From Paraburkholderia sp. BL10I2N1 (GTDB taxonomy: Bacteria > Pseudomonadota > Gammaproteobacteria > Burkholderiales > Burkholderiaceae): a DNA stretch of 64,000 nt. Under the pieces are notes generated by a model. It was not told the DNA's origin. It did no database searches and saw only the letters and a list, made by a program, of their open reading frames with translations. A program made the translations under genes and the position numbers. Below, in pieces: positions 26,547 to 36,285 of the stretch. The stretch covers positions 1,426,001 through 1,490,000 of the forward strand of contig NZ_SNWA01000002.1 of the NCBI RefSeq assembly GCF_004361815.1. The letters run 5' to 3'. Position 1 is the first letter of the stretch, and each line of letters opens with the position of its first letter.

Positions 26547-27690
26547 TAGTTTGGTTAAACCGCTCGGCTGGCGTTTCGTAGTTCAGTGTCTTCCTCGGAC
26601 GTTCATTGAGGCGTCTCGCCACAGCATTGAGTTTGACCTGTGAATACACCGACAGGTCGGTACCTTTCGGGAAGTACTGCCTCAACAGTCCATTCGTGTT
26701 CTCGTTCGAACCACGCTGCCAGGGATGTTGTGGATCGCAGAAGTAGACGGCAATGTCAGTGGCAACAGTAAAGCGTTTGTGGCTGGCCATTTCCGTGCCG
26801 CGATCCCAGGTTAGCGATTTGTAGAGTTCCTGCGGCAATTTGCAGGCATGTTTGATTAGCGCATTGGCAACCGCCTCGCTGTCCTTGCTCGCAATCTTCA
26901 CCAGCATGACATAGCGTGTCTGGCGTTCGACGAGCGTCGCAATCTGGCTGCTCCCGCTGCCGCAAAGCAGGTCACCTTCCCAATGTCCCGGCACTGCGCG
27001 GTCCTCGATCGTGGCTGGACGTTCGCTGATCGACACTGCGTCGCGGATCCTGCCGTGGTCGCCCGTCTTCTGCGTGTAATGGCGGGAACGCCGCATGACC
27101 CGGGTACGCCGCAAATGGTCCAGCAATTCCTTCTTCAAGGCACCACGGGCCTGGATGAAGAGACTGCGGTAGATGGTCTCGTGTGACACGTGGTAATCCT
27201 CGTTGTCCGGGTACGCGCGCCTGAGCCATCCGGCGATCTGCTCGGGCGACCACTCCAGTTGAAGTTTGTCTGCCACGATGCGTGCCAACATCCGGTGTTC
27301 GACCAGCTTGCAGAGTTTGGGCCGCTGCGCCCGATCCCAGGCAAGCTGATCGGCGTGGCTTGCCCGATAACCATCCTGTCCACTGTTGCGCTTGATCTCA
27401 CGACAGATGGTAGAGGGAGCTCGCGAAAGCCGACTGGCGATGGACTGGATCGAATCGCCAGCACCAAGCGCTCTCGATATCTCCTCCCGCTCGGCTAATG
27501 TTAGCGCTAGCCGCGAACGATGTCGCTGTGCCGGCCGGATTCCACCGGTTTCGCCGATAATCCGCTGCACGGACGAGTGAGGGCGATCAAAAGGCTGGGC
27601 AATATGCTGGAGAGACTCACCCTTCCGCCAGCGCTCCCACATCAGCGCTTTCTGCTTCTCGCTATAGTAAATCCGGCGTCGCTGTTTCAT
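26530..27690 (-). CDS. IS30-family transposase
   Basis: The ATG at 27690 (MKQRRRIYYSEKQKALMWERW) lies eight bases after GGGAG; a GTG three codons earlier is possible. Two helix-turn-helix segments are visible (SLQHIAQPFDRPHSSVQRII and SIQSIASRLSRAPSTICREI). The rve domain carries the DDE residues in PGHWEGDLLCG, LTWDRGTEMA and NENTNGLLRQYFPKGTDLS, which is the IS30 signature. Length (386 residues) is normal for the family. Confidence 0.93.
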   Translation of the reverse strand: MKQRRRIYYSEKQKALMWERWRKGESLQHIAQPFDRPHSSVQRIIGETGGIRPAQRHRSRLALTLAEREEISRALGAGDSIQSIASRLSRAPSTICREIKRNSGQDGYRASHADQLAWDRAQRPKLCKLVEHRMLARIVADKLQLEWSPEQIAGWLRRAYPDNEDYHVSHETIYRSLFIQARGALKKELLDHLRRTRVMRRSRHYTQKTGDHGRIRDAVSISERPATIEDRAVPGHWEGDLLCGSGSSQIATLVERQTRYVMLVKIASKDSEAVANALIKHACKLPQELYKSLTWDRGTEMASHKRFTVATDIAVYFCDPQHPWQRGSNENTNGLLRQYFPKGTDLSVYSQVKLNAVARRLNERPRKTLNYETPAERFNQTIASTG

Positions 27691-27727
27691 TTGCAACACT
27701 CCCGCTGCTTATGCAGCGCTCATTGTG

Positions 27728-27750
27728 TTGCATCGACCGGTTGAATCCGC
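27728..27750 (-). repeat. IS30-family right inverted repeat
   Basis: 23 bases ending ACCGGTTGAATCCGC; inverted partner of 26524-26546. Confidence 0.88.
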
Positions 27751-28269
27751 AGCAATGAATTCCGGCTTGAGCTGGTTGTTGAAGGCATTGACAGCACCAC
27801 ACGCTTACCGTCGAAACGGTTGTGCGCGACGAAATTCCAGATCGGCGGCTGCGGGGTTGGAGAGCTAAATGTGCGAACCGATAGAGAGCGTATCGAGTTT
27901 GCTCAGATCGATGAGGCGGTCCGAGATGGCATTGTCTTCACCGCGGGTATCTTGATGGCCTTCACACCTCCCGGGGCCGGGCCGTAGCCGCGCACTCCGA
28001 GAGCGAACAGCCGCGCATTCAGCCACCGCACCATGTGGTGGTCGGCCAACGCTGTATTGCCCGACCACGGAAAGAACACAACCGCCGTCCCATGCGGTCC
28101 TGGCTGCGCAGTTGCGGGTGAGGTTCACATTCCGCGCCTTGTACGCCTGGTGGCTTTCTATCCAGGTGACATTCACTGGAGCGACGGCTGCTACGATGAC
28201 GGCGAGCGCCTGAGCACCACCAATCCAGTGGAGCAAAGTTGACAATGGCACAACCATGAACCGGTGACC
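27751..28269. other. Gene-free interval next to the IS30 element
   Basis: No gene can be supported. Minus-strand frames (for example 27865-28257) are uninterrupted but contain no motif I recognise, and the region looks like decayed coding DNA from before the IS30 insertion. Confidence 0.4.
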
Positions 28270-28830
28270 TCACACGAAGTAGGGCTTGTCGCCATCCGTG
28301 TTCGGCTTGCTGATACCGACGTTTCCGCAGCGATGAAGGTCTGGCGAGCGGATGATCTTCACGATCAGATCGGCGACACTCCTGCGCGATACGACGGTTC
28401 CCTTGAACGGCTCATGCCGCTGCGTCAGCTCGTAGTCCGCCTCGTCCAGGTCGGTCAACCAGGCGGGACGAACGATGGTGTAATCCAGTCCCGAGGCCTC
28501 GATGGCATCGGCGGCGCGGGGATAAGGCTTCAAGTCCTCGCCGATGGTGGCGTTATTCCATTCGCCAAATTTGCCTAGAACCTCGGCATAAATGCCAAGC
28601 GACAGCACAAAGACCAGCCTCCCGATACCAGACTCCTTCATCCCCGCGATGATCGCCGCTGCCTGGGTGTCGATATCGCCAGCCAGATTGGCATAGACGA
28701 TGTCCTTGCCGGCCATGGCCGCTTTCAGTTTCGCGGTATCGAGCACATCGCCTTCAATGATGCGGGGGGTTCCTCGGCGACCTTCACCGACGAGCCTCGC
28801 ACGGTCTCGTAGATCAGAGCCACGCCGCGC
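28270..28830 (-). pseudogene. NAD(P)-binding oxidoreductase (NmrA/SDR-like), N-terminally truncated
   Basis: The frame reads RARLVGEGRRGTPRIIEGDV, then LDTAKLKAAMAGKDIVYANL, then GIGRLVFVLSLGIYAEVLG and YTIVRPAWLTD, ending KPNTDGDKPYFV. This is the C-terminal three quarters of an atypical short-chain dehydrogenase with the NAD(P)H-binding fold. The glycine-rich nucleotide loop that should open the protein is missing, and no start codon with a ribosome site is present upstream of about 28830. A truncated 158-residue product from 28746 is possible but unlikely to bind cofactor. Confidence 0.7.
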
Positions 28831-29447
28831 GCGGCAACAATTCCTGGATCACGCGCAGGCTGAGAGGAAATGCAAGTACGCGCGCACCGCATAGGTGATC
28901 ACGTCCGACGGCATCGGGTAATCGTCATGGACGATGGCACTGGTGGCAGGTGCGTTGCGTCGCACAGCGGTTCGGCTCCTTCATGAGATTGCCGCCGCAT
29001 TCGAACGACCTTAAGCATCGGGGCGTCCCCGCCACGCTGCGCATATGCGACGTCCCCATGTAACGGTGCCAATCAGCGACCGCGACCTTTTGAGAACAGA
29101 CTCCGAGTGTCAACGTACGGAACGATCTGAAGCGGTGAATTGACGCTGCGATTTTCAAACGGCTTTAATGCCTACCCAAGACGATATGAATTGAGAGGGA
29201 GACGGCGGTCATTTGCGAAATCCGTTCCGCACCGGGTTCGAGATCACCTCGGCGCCTCGCGCAGCGGCTCGAACAAGCTGGTGCGTCGATCAGCATCGAC
29301 ATAACGACATGCCGCGCGCACATGCATCGGATTGCGATTCGTTCCTCGACGCGGACGATCTGGAATTGACGACCCAGAAAGACAGATGGGATGGGACTTA
29401 GGGTAAACGCTTCGCATAACTAGTAAATTCTGGAGGAGACAAACATT
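28831..29447. other. Leader and non-coding DNA before the DUF1302 operon
   Basis: No supported gene over about 600 bases. The promoter of the four-gene envelope operon should be in the right part. The only clear site is the ribosome site GGAGGAGA at 29432-29439. Confidence 0.45.
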
Positions 29448-31166
29448 ATGAAAGCGCTTCTGAAAAAGGCAAAGAGGCGAGTGCTACTTCGTCGCGCTCG
29501 GGGGAGCACGGCGTTTCTCGCAACCATACCGGCCTTATTGATCTTTCTCGACCACCCGTGTGACGCACACGCCGCGGACACGGCTGTGACCGCGGTCTCC
29601 GCATCGGATACGGCTCCGGTGTCAGCCTCCGCTTCGGACGCGACGACTTCGACTTCGACTTCGACCTCGGCTGCGGCTGCGGGTGCGGCGACGAGCCAGA
29701 CGCAGGCCACGACGGGCTCGATGTTCGCCGGCCTCGCCGGCCTGCGGAACAACCTGACACTCGGCGGTTTCGTGCGCACGTGGGCGTCGCTCAATCTGCA
29801 GAACCACCCGGAAACGCCGACCAACTCCGCCGGCGATCTGCAGATGCTGCGTAGCTCGCTCGAGCTCGATGCCGGCCTGAAGACCGGCCCGTTCAAGTGG
29901 ACGGCGATCGGCCGCTTCGACCGCGAAGTCCTGACGTCGTACCAGAAGGAGTTGCAGGAGCTTGCGCGTCAGCACACACCTGGCGGCCCGGGCAGCAGCC
30001 TGCTTTCGCAGTACGATCAGAACGAGCTCCGTGAATTCTACGTCGACACGGACATCGGCGACCGTGTGCATCTGCGTTTGGGCAAGCAGCAGATCGTCTG
30101 GGGTGAAACGGACTTCTTTCACCCGACCGATCTGATTCAAGGCTACGATTATCGGTGGCGCTCGTTCCTCGAGCCAGAAAGCGACGAGCTGAGAAAGCCG
30201 CTAATCATGGCGAACGCGAACATCAGCGTGCCCGAGGCCAACGGCGACCTGCAACTCGTGATTCGGCCGGGCCTCGATCGCAAACGCGACATCGGCAATT
30301 CCTACGATCTCTATGGCGGCCGCTGGATGCCGCAGCCATTCAAGGGCGTCGATTTCCTGTCCGGCATCACGTTCTACGATTACGACCATCCGTACGGCAA
30401 AGCCAGCTCGGTGACGGGCGGCGCCCGCTGGACCGGCATGGCGGGCCCGCTGAATTACGCGTTCTCGTATTTGCGCACGTTCACGCCGGATCCCGTGCTG
30501 AATCCGGCCGCCAATCCGATCGGCAAGGCGCCCTCGGGCGCCCTTGGCGACTGGTTCTTCCCGACGATCAACGTGTTCGACGCGAGCGTCAACGGCGAGA
30601 TCCCAGGCATCGGCACGATCGCGAACTTCGAAATCGCGTATCAGCCGAACCGCTACTTCAACACCGGCACCAATCTACCGGTCGGTACCCAAGGCACCGG
30701 GCCAGTTGTCAGAAAGGACGTCGTTCTGACGACGATTCGTCTCGATCAGAAACTGAGCCTCCAATCGCTGCTCGGAACGAACGCACCGTCACTGCTTTCG
30801 TTCCAGATGTTCGACACGTGGATCCAGCACTTCAGGTCGAGCGACAACATCGTCGCGCAGGTCGGCTGGAGCGCGCCGGCGAAGCGGCACGACACGATCC
30901 TGACATCGTTCATCACGCTGAACTACATGAGCAGCCGCCTGAATCCGCAACTCGCGGGTGGCGTCGACGTCAGTACCGGCGATGCGTTCGTGATCCCGAG
31001 CGTTGCGTTCCAGTACGGCAATCACTGGCGCTTCCTCGTCGAGGCCGACATATTTCTCGCGAAGCATCCGCGCAGCTCGCCCGCTCAGCCCGGCCAGAGC
31101 ACCTACGCGCTGGCCGGATTCGCGAACAACGACCAGTTGATGTTCCGAGCAACGTACCAGTTCTAA
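29448..31166 (+). CDS. DUF1302 family outer-membrane protein
   Basis: This 572-residue protein begins with a basic segment and a hydrophobic stretch (FLATIPALLIFL) ending near AHA-AD, a likely signal peptide of unusual length. A low-complexity Ser/Thr/Ala linker follows (residues about 55-90), encoded partly by three copies of the hexamer ACTTCG. The remainder has the DUF1302 pattern: LTLGGFVRTWASLNLQN, LREFYVDTDIGDRVHLRLGK, QQIVWGETDFFHPTDLI, and a C-terminal LMFRATYQF ending in Phe, as in beta-barrel proteins. Family members are thought to be outer-membrane channels that accompany RND permeases. The ribosome site GGAGGAGA is very strong. First gene of a four-gene operon. Confidence 0.88.
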   Translation: MKALLKKAKRRVLLRRARGSTAFLATIPALLIFLDHPCDAHAADTAVTAVSASDTAPVSASASDATTSTSTSTSAAAAGAATSQTQATTGSMFAGLAGLRNNLTLGGFVRTWASLNLQNHPETPTNSAGDLQMLRSSLELDAGLKTGPFKWTAIGRFDREVLTSYQKELQELARQHTPGGPGSSLLSQYDQNELREFYVDTDIGDRVHLRLGKQQIVWGETDFFHPTDLIQGYDYRWRSFLEPESDELRKPLIMANANISVPEANGDLQLVIRPGLDRKRDIGNSYDLYGGRWMPQPFKGVDFLSGITFYDYDHPYGKASSVTGGARWTGMAGPLNYAFSYLRTFTPDPVLNPAANPIGKAPSGALGDWFFPTINVFDASVNGEIPGIGTIANFEIAYQPNRYFNTGTNLPVGTQGTGPVVRKDVVLTTIRLDQKLSLQSLLGTNAPSLLSFQMFDTWIQHFRSSDNIVAQVGWSAPAKRHDTILTSFITLNYMSSRLNPQLAGGVDVSTGDAFVIPSVAFQYGNHWRFLVEADIFLAKHPRSSPAQPGQSTYALAGFANNDQLMFRATYQF

Positions 31167-31197
31167 CCTACCCGAACAAAATCGGAGACGAATCATC

Positions 31198-32460
31198 ATG
31201 AAGAAATCCATTAAACGGCCGATGACTTCCTGTATCGCCGCACTGATCGCCACGACGTTCGTCGCGACGGGCTCGTCGGCGCTCGCGGCCGAGTTGCCGG
31301 CGGGCACGGTCATCAGCAAGGCAAACCTCGATCAGATCAAGAACGACACGTTCGAAGGCCACACAATCGAGAGCCTGCTCACTGACCGGATGGCCTGGGA
31401 AATTCGCAACTCGAACGTCAAAATTCCGCTGGCGAAACAGGACACGTCAGTCGATCCGACTTGGACGGAAGCGACGCAAAAATATTCCGCCAGCGTCAAA
31501 TACGATCCGAAGACTCGCACGGTCACCGGCTACAAGGCGGGCGCGCCGTTCCCGACGATCAGCGAAAGCGACCCGGATGCCGGCGAAAAGGTCATGTGGG
31601 ATTACTACTATGGCTCGCCAGTCTATCCGCGCGACTTCTACGCGCACACCGTGTTCGTAACGTTCAACTCCGGCGGCTACGAGGCGTCGCAGGACTGGGT
31701 GTTCGACCGCCTGCGTAATCGCGGCCGCCTGGGCGGCGCACCGACGGTCGACAACGACGACTGGATCACGAAGACGATCTTCGTCGCGACGTCGCCGCAA
31801 GACATCAAGGGCACCGGCACGTTCACGACGCGCTACGACGTTAACGGCAAGCTCGAAGACCAGTTCGTGTACATCAAGTCGGCACGCCGCGTGCGCCGCC
31901 TGTCCGGCAACGCATGGATGGATCCCGTCGGCGGCTTCGACTTCCTCGACGACGACATCTACGTGTACAACGCACGCCCGTCGCAATACGTGAGCAACAA
32001 GCTAATCGGCAAGCGCTGGATTCTCGCTAGCCTCGATACGAAGCTGCAACGCGATTCGTCGAAGTCGGGGACGGCAGGCGAGTTTCCGAGCATCGACTCG
32101 AAGGAAGCGCCGTACTGGAACGTCATCACACCCATGACACCGCGCGAAGTCTACGTGGTCGAAGCGACTCCGCCGGTCGAGCACCCGTACGGCAAGAAGG
32201 TGGTGTACGTCGACGCGCAGCTGTTTCTCGCGTATCGCGGTGAAGTGTACGACAAGAAGGGCGAACCGTGGCGCACCTTCACGCAGCGCGAAGGGGTGGT
32301 GGTCGGCAAGTCGGGCATCAAGTACTTCTCGCCGCCAATCGGCACTTTCGTCGACTACAAGGCGCATCACGCGACCGACTACTTCATCGTAGATCCGGTG
32401 TTTGATCGCGGCCGCGGCGAAAGCGATTACACGCCCAACGTGCTGGAGTCCTACCAGTAA
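31198..32460 (+). CDS. DUF1329 family periplasmic protein
   Basis: This 420-residue protein has an N-terminal signal peptide (IAALIATTFVATGSSALAA, cleavage after about residue 30). The body shows DUF1329 features: AELPAGTVISKANLDQIKND, GAPFPTISESDPDAGEKVMW, RRVRRLSGNAWMDPVGGFDF. Members have a LolB-like fold and are thought to carry hydrophobic molecules in the periplasm; the cargo is unknown. It follows the DUF1302 gene by 31 bases with a GGAGA ribosome site. The pairing with DUF1302 and an RND permease is a common gene neighbourhood. Confidence 0.88.
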   Translation: MKKSIKRPMTSCIAALIATTFVATGSSALAAELPAGTVISKANLDQIKNDTFEGHTIESLLTDRMAWEIRNSNVKIPLAKQDTSVDPTWTEATQKYSASVKYDPKTRTVTGYKAGAPFPTISESDPDAGEKVMWDYYYGSPVYPRDFYAHTVFVTFNSGGYEASQDWVFDRLRNRGRLGGAPTVDNDDWITKTIFVATSPQDIKGTGTFTTRYDVNGKLEDQFVYIKSARRVRRLSGNAWMDPVGGFDFLDDDIYVYNARPSQYVSNKLIGKRWILASLDTKLQRDSSKSGTAGEFPSIDSKEAPYWNVITPMTPREVYVVEATPPVEHPYGKKVVYVDAQLFLAYRGEVYDKKGEPWRTFTQREGVVVGKSGIKYFSPPIGTFVDYKAHHATDYFIVDPVFDRGRGESDYTPNVLESYQ

Positions 32461-32502
32461 CGCCGGGAATCTGGAATCACCGTTGTTATCCGGAGCAAGT
32501 GA

Positions 32503-33588
32503 ATGATGGTTATGCGACGTTTGTATCGTCTCGCCGGTTCGGCCTCACCGTTCGTCATCATCGGAGGGCTGTTCTACGCGGGGTTCTTCATCAAGCCCGA
32601 GCCGAAGGGCGACGCCGTCACACGGCCCGCCTTCGAACGAAGCGACCGCCTATACGGGACCGCGGTTCAACCCGACGGCAAGATCTGGCTCGTGGGTAAC
32701 AACGGGAAGATTCTCGACAGCACGGATGCCGCCCACACCTGGCAATACGCGACCGACCCGGTACGCGTCGCGCTGCAGGACGTAGCGGTATGGGATGACC
32801 GGCGCGCGATCGCCGTCGGCGACGACGGCGTCGCACTGATCACCGACGACGGCGGCAAGTCGTGGAAGCCCGTCGATACGCCGAAATCCAAGATCGCCAA
32901 CAAGCTGATGCGGGTCAAGACCGAGCCCGACGGGCACGCGATCGCCGTCGGCGAGGGCGGAGTCATCGTGATGTCGAGCGATTACGGCCAGCACTGGGTC
33001 GCGGTGCGGCCGGAAGAGGACGAGGCCTGGAACGACGTTGACTTGCGGGACGGGCACGGCTGGATTGTCGGGGAACGCGGTCGCATCCTGCTGTCGAGCG
33101 ACAACGGCCGGTCGTGGCGCGAGGTCACGAGTCCGCTCAAGAGCAGCCTGATGTCCGTGTCGTTCAAGGATCAGACCGACGGAGTGGCCGTCGGTCTGAA
33201 CGGCGTGATTCTCGCGTCTCACGACGGCGGCCAGACGTGGCGGCAAAAGCCGTTCCAGTCGCCCGATCAAGCCGAAGCCGGCGGATCGACGCGGACGCCG
33301 GACGGATCGACGACGCTTTACGAGCGCGGCAGGACGGAGCATCTGCTGTGCGTGGTCTGGGACGGCAAGCGGTGGATCGCGGCCGGCACGAAAGGCGTCA
33401 TTGCGGTCGGCGATGCCGATGGCGACCACTGGCGCGGGACGCGCCTGACGCCCGACGACCGACACTGGTATACGGCAATCGTGCCCTATCGCGGCCGGTA
33501 TCTGCTATCCGGCAGTCGCTTCGTTTCGTTCCCGATGAACGGTCTGAAATCTGTGGCCGTGTCCGATAAAGCTGGAGAGCATGCATGA
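32503..33588 (+). CDS. YCF48/BNR-repeat periplasmic protein
   Basis: A short N-terminal hydrophobic segment (ASPFVIIGGLFYAGFFI) anchors or exports the protein, followed by a beta-propeller with repeated S/T-x-D-x-G-x-x-W motifs: TDDGGKSWKPV, SSDYGQHWVAV, SSDNGRSWREV, SHDGGQTWRQK. This is the pattern of YCF48/photosystem II stability-like proteins, which in bacteria often stand next to MMPL permeases. Its role is probably assembly or stabilisation of the export complex, by inference. Length is 361 residues. Start ATG lies seven bases after GGAG. Its TGA overlaps the next ATG (ATGA). Confidence 0.87.
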   Translation: MMVMRRLYRLAGSASPFVIIGGLFYAGFFIKPEPKGDAVTRPAFERSDRLYGTAVQPDGKIWLVGNNGKILDSTDAAHTWQYATDPVRVALQDVAVWDDRRAIAVGDDGVALITDDGGKSWKPVDTPKSKIANKLMRVKTEPDGHAIAVGEGGVIVMSSDYGQHWVAVRPEEDEAWNDVDLRDGHGWIVGERGRILLSSDNGRSWREVTSPLKSSLMSVSFKDQTDGVAVGLNGVILASHDGGQTWRQKPFQSPDQAEAGGSTRTPDGSTTLYERGRTEHLLCVVWDGKRWIAAGTKGVIAVGDADGDHWRGTRLTPDDRHWYTAIVPYRGRYLLSGSRFVSFPMNGLKSVAVSDKAGEHA

Positions 33589-35993
33589 AAGACGAAGCCT
33601 TTTCCAAGCTAGAGAGGTTTGTGGCGTTCTGTCTGCGCCGCCGCCTCGCGGTGACCGTTCTCTATGTGGTCCTGACGACGCTGATGGCGCTCTTTGCGTC
33701 TCGGATCGAGATCAGGACCGTCTTCGACGATCTGCTGCCGCGCGCGCACGAATACGTGAAGGTGCACGAGCGTTTCAAGGAGCAGTTCGGCGGATCGAAC
33801 GTCGTTAGCATCATGGTCGAGACCGACCACGGCACTATCTTCCAGAAGAACGTGCTCGACAAGATCAAGAAGATCACGACGGATCTGGCGCTCGTGCATG
33901 GCGTCAATCCGATGCAGATCATCTCGATCGCGTCGCCGAAGCTCAAGGCGATCCGCGGCTCGACCGACTCGATCGAATCGAAGCCCGTGATGTTCCCGGA
34001 CGTGCCGCAGACGCAGGCGGCCCTCGACGAGTTGAAGGCATCCGTCCTCAACAATCCGCTCGTCTACGGCACATACGTTTCCCAGGATCTGAAGGCCGCG
34101 CTGATCACCGTCGACTTCTACGAGAGCGAACTCGACTACAAGCAGATCTACGATCAGCTATACAAGCTGACGAACTCGTTGCACGGCGGCGGCGTCAAGG
34201 TGAGCCTCGTCGGCGAGCCGATCCTGTTCGGCTGGGTCACGCACTACGTGCCGGAGACGCTGAAGATCTTCCTGATGACGATCGCATTCCTCGCCACGCT
34301 GCTGTTCGTCATCATGCGGACGTGGCGCGGCACGATACTGCCGTTGCTGGCCGGCACGACGAGCGCAATCTGGGCGCTCGGCTCGGCAACGCTGTTCGGC
34401 TTCAACTTCGATCCGCTCGTGATCGTGATCGCGTTCCTGATCACCGCGCGCTCGATCTCGCATTCCGTTCAACTCGTTTCGAGATTCGGCGACGAAGTCG
34501 CGTCCGGCATCGACTCGAGCCAGGCGGCCGCACACTCTGCGATGTTGCAGCTCTTCAAGCCCGGCATGCTCGGCGTGATAGCGGATGCGGGCTGCATGAT
34601 CGTCGTCGTGCTCACGCCGATTCCGCTGATGCAGAAGGTAGCGGTCGTCGGCACGATCTGGGTCCTCACGATTGCAGTCACCGCGTGCCTGATGACGCCG
34701 ATCCTACTATCGTGGGTTCGTAAGCCGCAAGGTCACGTTCATCCGTTCGACGTGCTGCCGCTGTTCGATCGCGTGCTCGATCTGTGCGTGTCGGTCGCTA
34801 CGTCGAAACTTCGCTACGGGATTATCGGCCTGGCCGCGATCGTCTTCGTGGTGTCGGGCGTCTATGCGTTCAATCTGCATGTAGGCGATGCGGACGCCGG
34901 CTCGCCGATCCTGTGGCAGAACTCACGCTATAACGTCGACTCGGCCGCGATCAACGGAAAGTTCCAAGGCACCGATCGCATGTACGCTGTGTTCGACGGC
35001 GACCGCCCGGACGCAATCAAGGAGCCCTCGGTTCTGCGGAGCATGGAGGCGATGCAGCGCTACATGGGCGCGCAGCCGGAGATCGGCGGCAGCCTGTCGA
35101 TCGCTGACGTGCTGCCGGCCGTGAAACAGATCCTGCACGAGGACAGCCCGCGCTATCACGAACTCGGCAAGACCCGCGACGAGGACGGAGAGCTGATCTA
35201 TATGTGGGGCCCCGATTCCGGAGAAGCAGGACGCTACATGGATCCGCAGGCGCGCAACGGGTCGGTCACGTTCTACTTCAAGGATCATCGCGGCAATACG
35301 ATCCGGACCGCCATGCAACGCCTGAAGGAATTCATCGCGGATAATCCGGTGCAGCACGGCAAGTATCTGCTGGCCGGCGGGATAATCGGCGTCACTGCCG
35401 CGGTGAACGAAGTGATTCTGTCCGGCCAGATCGAAAGCGTCGCGCTCGCGCTGCTCTGGCTAGTGATCTGCTGCACGGTCGCATATCGCACGCCGCGTGC
35501 CGGGATCTTCTTCATGATCCCCGTGATGCTGTCGAACACGGTAACGTTCAGCTTCATGGCATGGAAAGGCATCGGCATGACGCTCAGCACGCTGCCGGTC
35601 GCCGCGCTCGGGATCGGCCTCGGCGTCGACTACGCGTTCTATGTGGTCGACGGAATCCGCGAGGAATTGCATCATCACAACGACCTGAAGCGTGCGATCG
35701 AGCACGCGATCCGCACGGCGGGCAAAGGCGTGCTGATTACCGCGCTGACGCTGACGGCCGCGGTCGGACTCTGGTCGATGTCGTCCCTGCGCTTCCAGGC
35801 CGAGATGAGCCTGCTGATGGGAATCTGGCTGTTCGTGTCGGCGTTCAGTGCGCTGTTCATCATGCCGGCGCTCGTCTACGTGTTCAGGCCTGAATTCGTC
35901 GTCGGCAAACCGGAGACCGGGACAGAGACGGAAGGGCGCGGCACCGACGTGGACGACCGGATGCTAGGCCGAGCAAAACTGAAACGCGTGTAA
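33585..35993 (+). CDS. RND/MMPL family exporter
   Basis: This 802-residue inner-membrane permease has the RND layout in two halves. There is one membrane helix at the N-terminus (LAVTVLYVVLTTLMALFASR), a periplasmic loop, and five more helices (IFLMTIAFLATLLFVIM through LTIAVTACLMTPILLSWV). The same arrangement repeats: a helix near 410, a second loop, and a last bundle from SVALALLWLVICCTVAY to FVSAFSALFIMPALVYVF. The GxxxD-like segment GIGLGVDYAFYVVDGIREE matches the MMPL family's helix-4 region. With DUF1302, DUF1329 and YCF48 partners it probably moves a lipid or hydrophobic compound between membranes. Its start overlaps the previous stop by four bases. Confidence 0.9.
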   Translation: MKDEAFSKLERFVAFCLRRRLAVTVLYVVLTTLMALFASRIEIRTVFDDLLPRAHEYVKVHERFKEQFGGSNVVSIMVETDHGTIFQKNVLDKIKKITTDLALVHGVNPMQIISIASPKLKAIRGSTDSIESKPVMFPDVPQTQAALDELKASVLNNPLVYGTYVSQDLKAALITVDFYESELDYKQIYDQLYKLTNSLHGGGVKVSLVGEPILFGWVTHYVPETLKIFLMTIAFLATLLFVIMRTWRGTILPLLAGTTSAIWALGSATLFGFNFDPLVIVIAFLITARSISHSVQLVSRFGDEVASGIDSSQAAAHSAMLQLFKPGMLGVIADAGCMIVVVLTPIPLMQKVAVVGTIWVLTIAVTACLMTPILLSWVRKPQGHVHPFDVLPLFDRVLDLCVSVATSKLRYGIIGLAAIVFVVSGVYAFNLHVGDADAGSPILWQNSRYNVDSAAINGKFQGTDRMYAVFDGDRPDAIKEPSVLRSMEAMQRYMGAQPEIGGSLSIADVLPAVKQILHEDSPRYHELGKTRDEDGELIYMWGPDSGEAGRYMDPQARNGSVTFYFKDHRGNTIRTAMQRLKEFIADNPVQHGKYLLAGGIIGVTAAVNEVILSGQIESVALALLWLVICCTVAYRTPRAGIFFMIPVMLSNTVTFSFMAWKGIGMTLSTLPVAALGIGLGVDYAFYVVDGIREELHHHNDLKRAIEHAIRTAGKGVLITALTLTAAVGLWSMSSLRFQAEMSLLMGIWLFVSAFSALFIMPALVYVFRPEFVVGKPETGTETEGRGTDVDDRMLGRAKLKRV

Positions 35994-36285
35994 GCGCGTT
36001 GGTCGCGGCGTAGTCCATGCGGTTACGGCCCGGGACGCGTCCGCACCCAATCCTCGCGCGCGTGATTCGCACCGCTGCCCGTGCTTCAAGGCCGTGCCCG
36101 ACGGTAGCTTGCCAAGCGTCATCGGTAAGCCGAAACGGTAAGTTTCAGTTTCGCTACTGACCACTGTCCCCGCCCACCTGCTCTTATGGCTTGCGCGTGC
36201 CGGACGCTTCTGCAACATTGCAAGCGCAACGAGACCTCCGCTGCCGCCAGCGGAATGTCGTCGAGGTATGGCGGGCTCGTTAACT

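Larger units (their letters stand above)
26524..27750 (-). mobile_element. IS30-family insertion sequence
   Basis: The element is bounded by 23-base inverted repeats (26524-26546 and 27728-27750) that differ at one base and contain GGATTCAACCGGT. It holds one IS30-type transposase gene. The stop of the gene lies inside the left repeat. The sharp repeats and the intact gene suggest a recent arrival. Confidence 0.88.

Noticed and set aside
27865..28257. Minus-strand 130-codon frame as a real gene
   Set aside because: No start context, no family motif, and it lies in DNA full of remnants; it may be decayed coding sequence but nothing supports a call.
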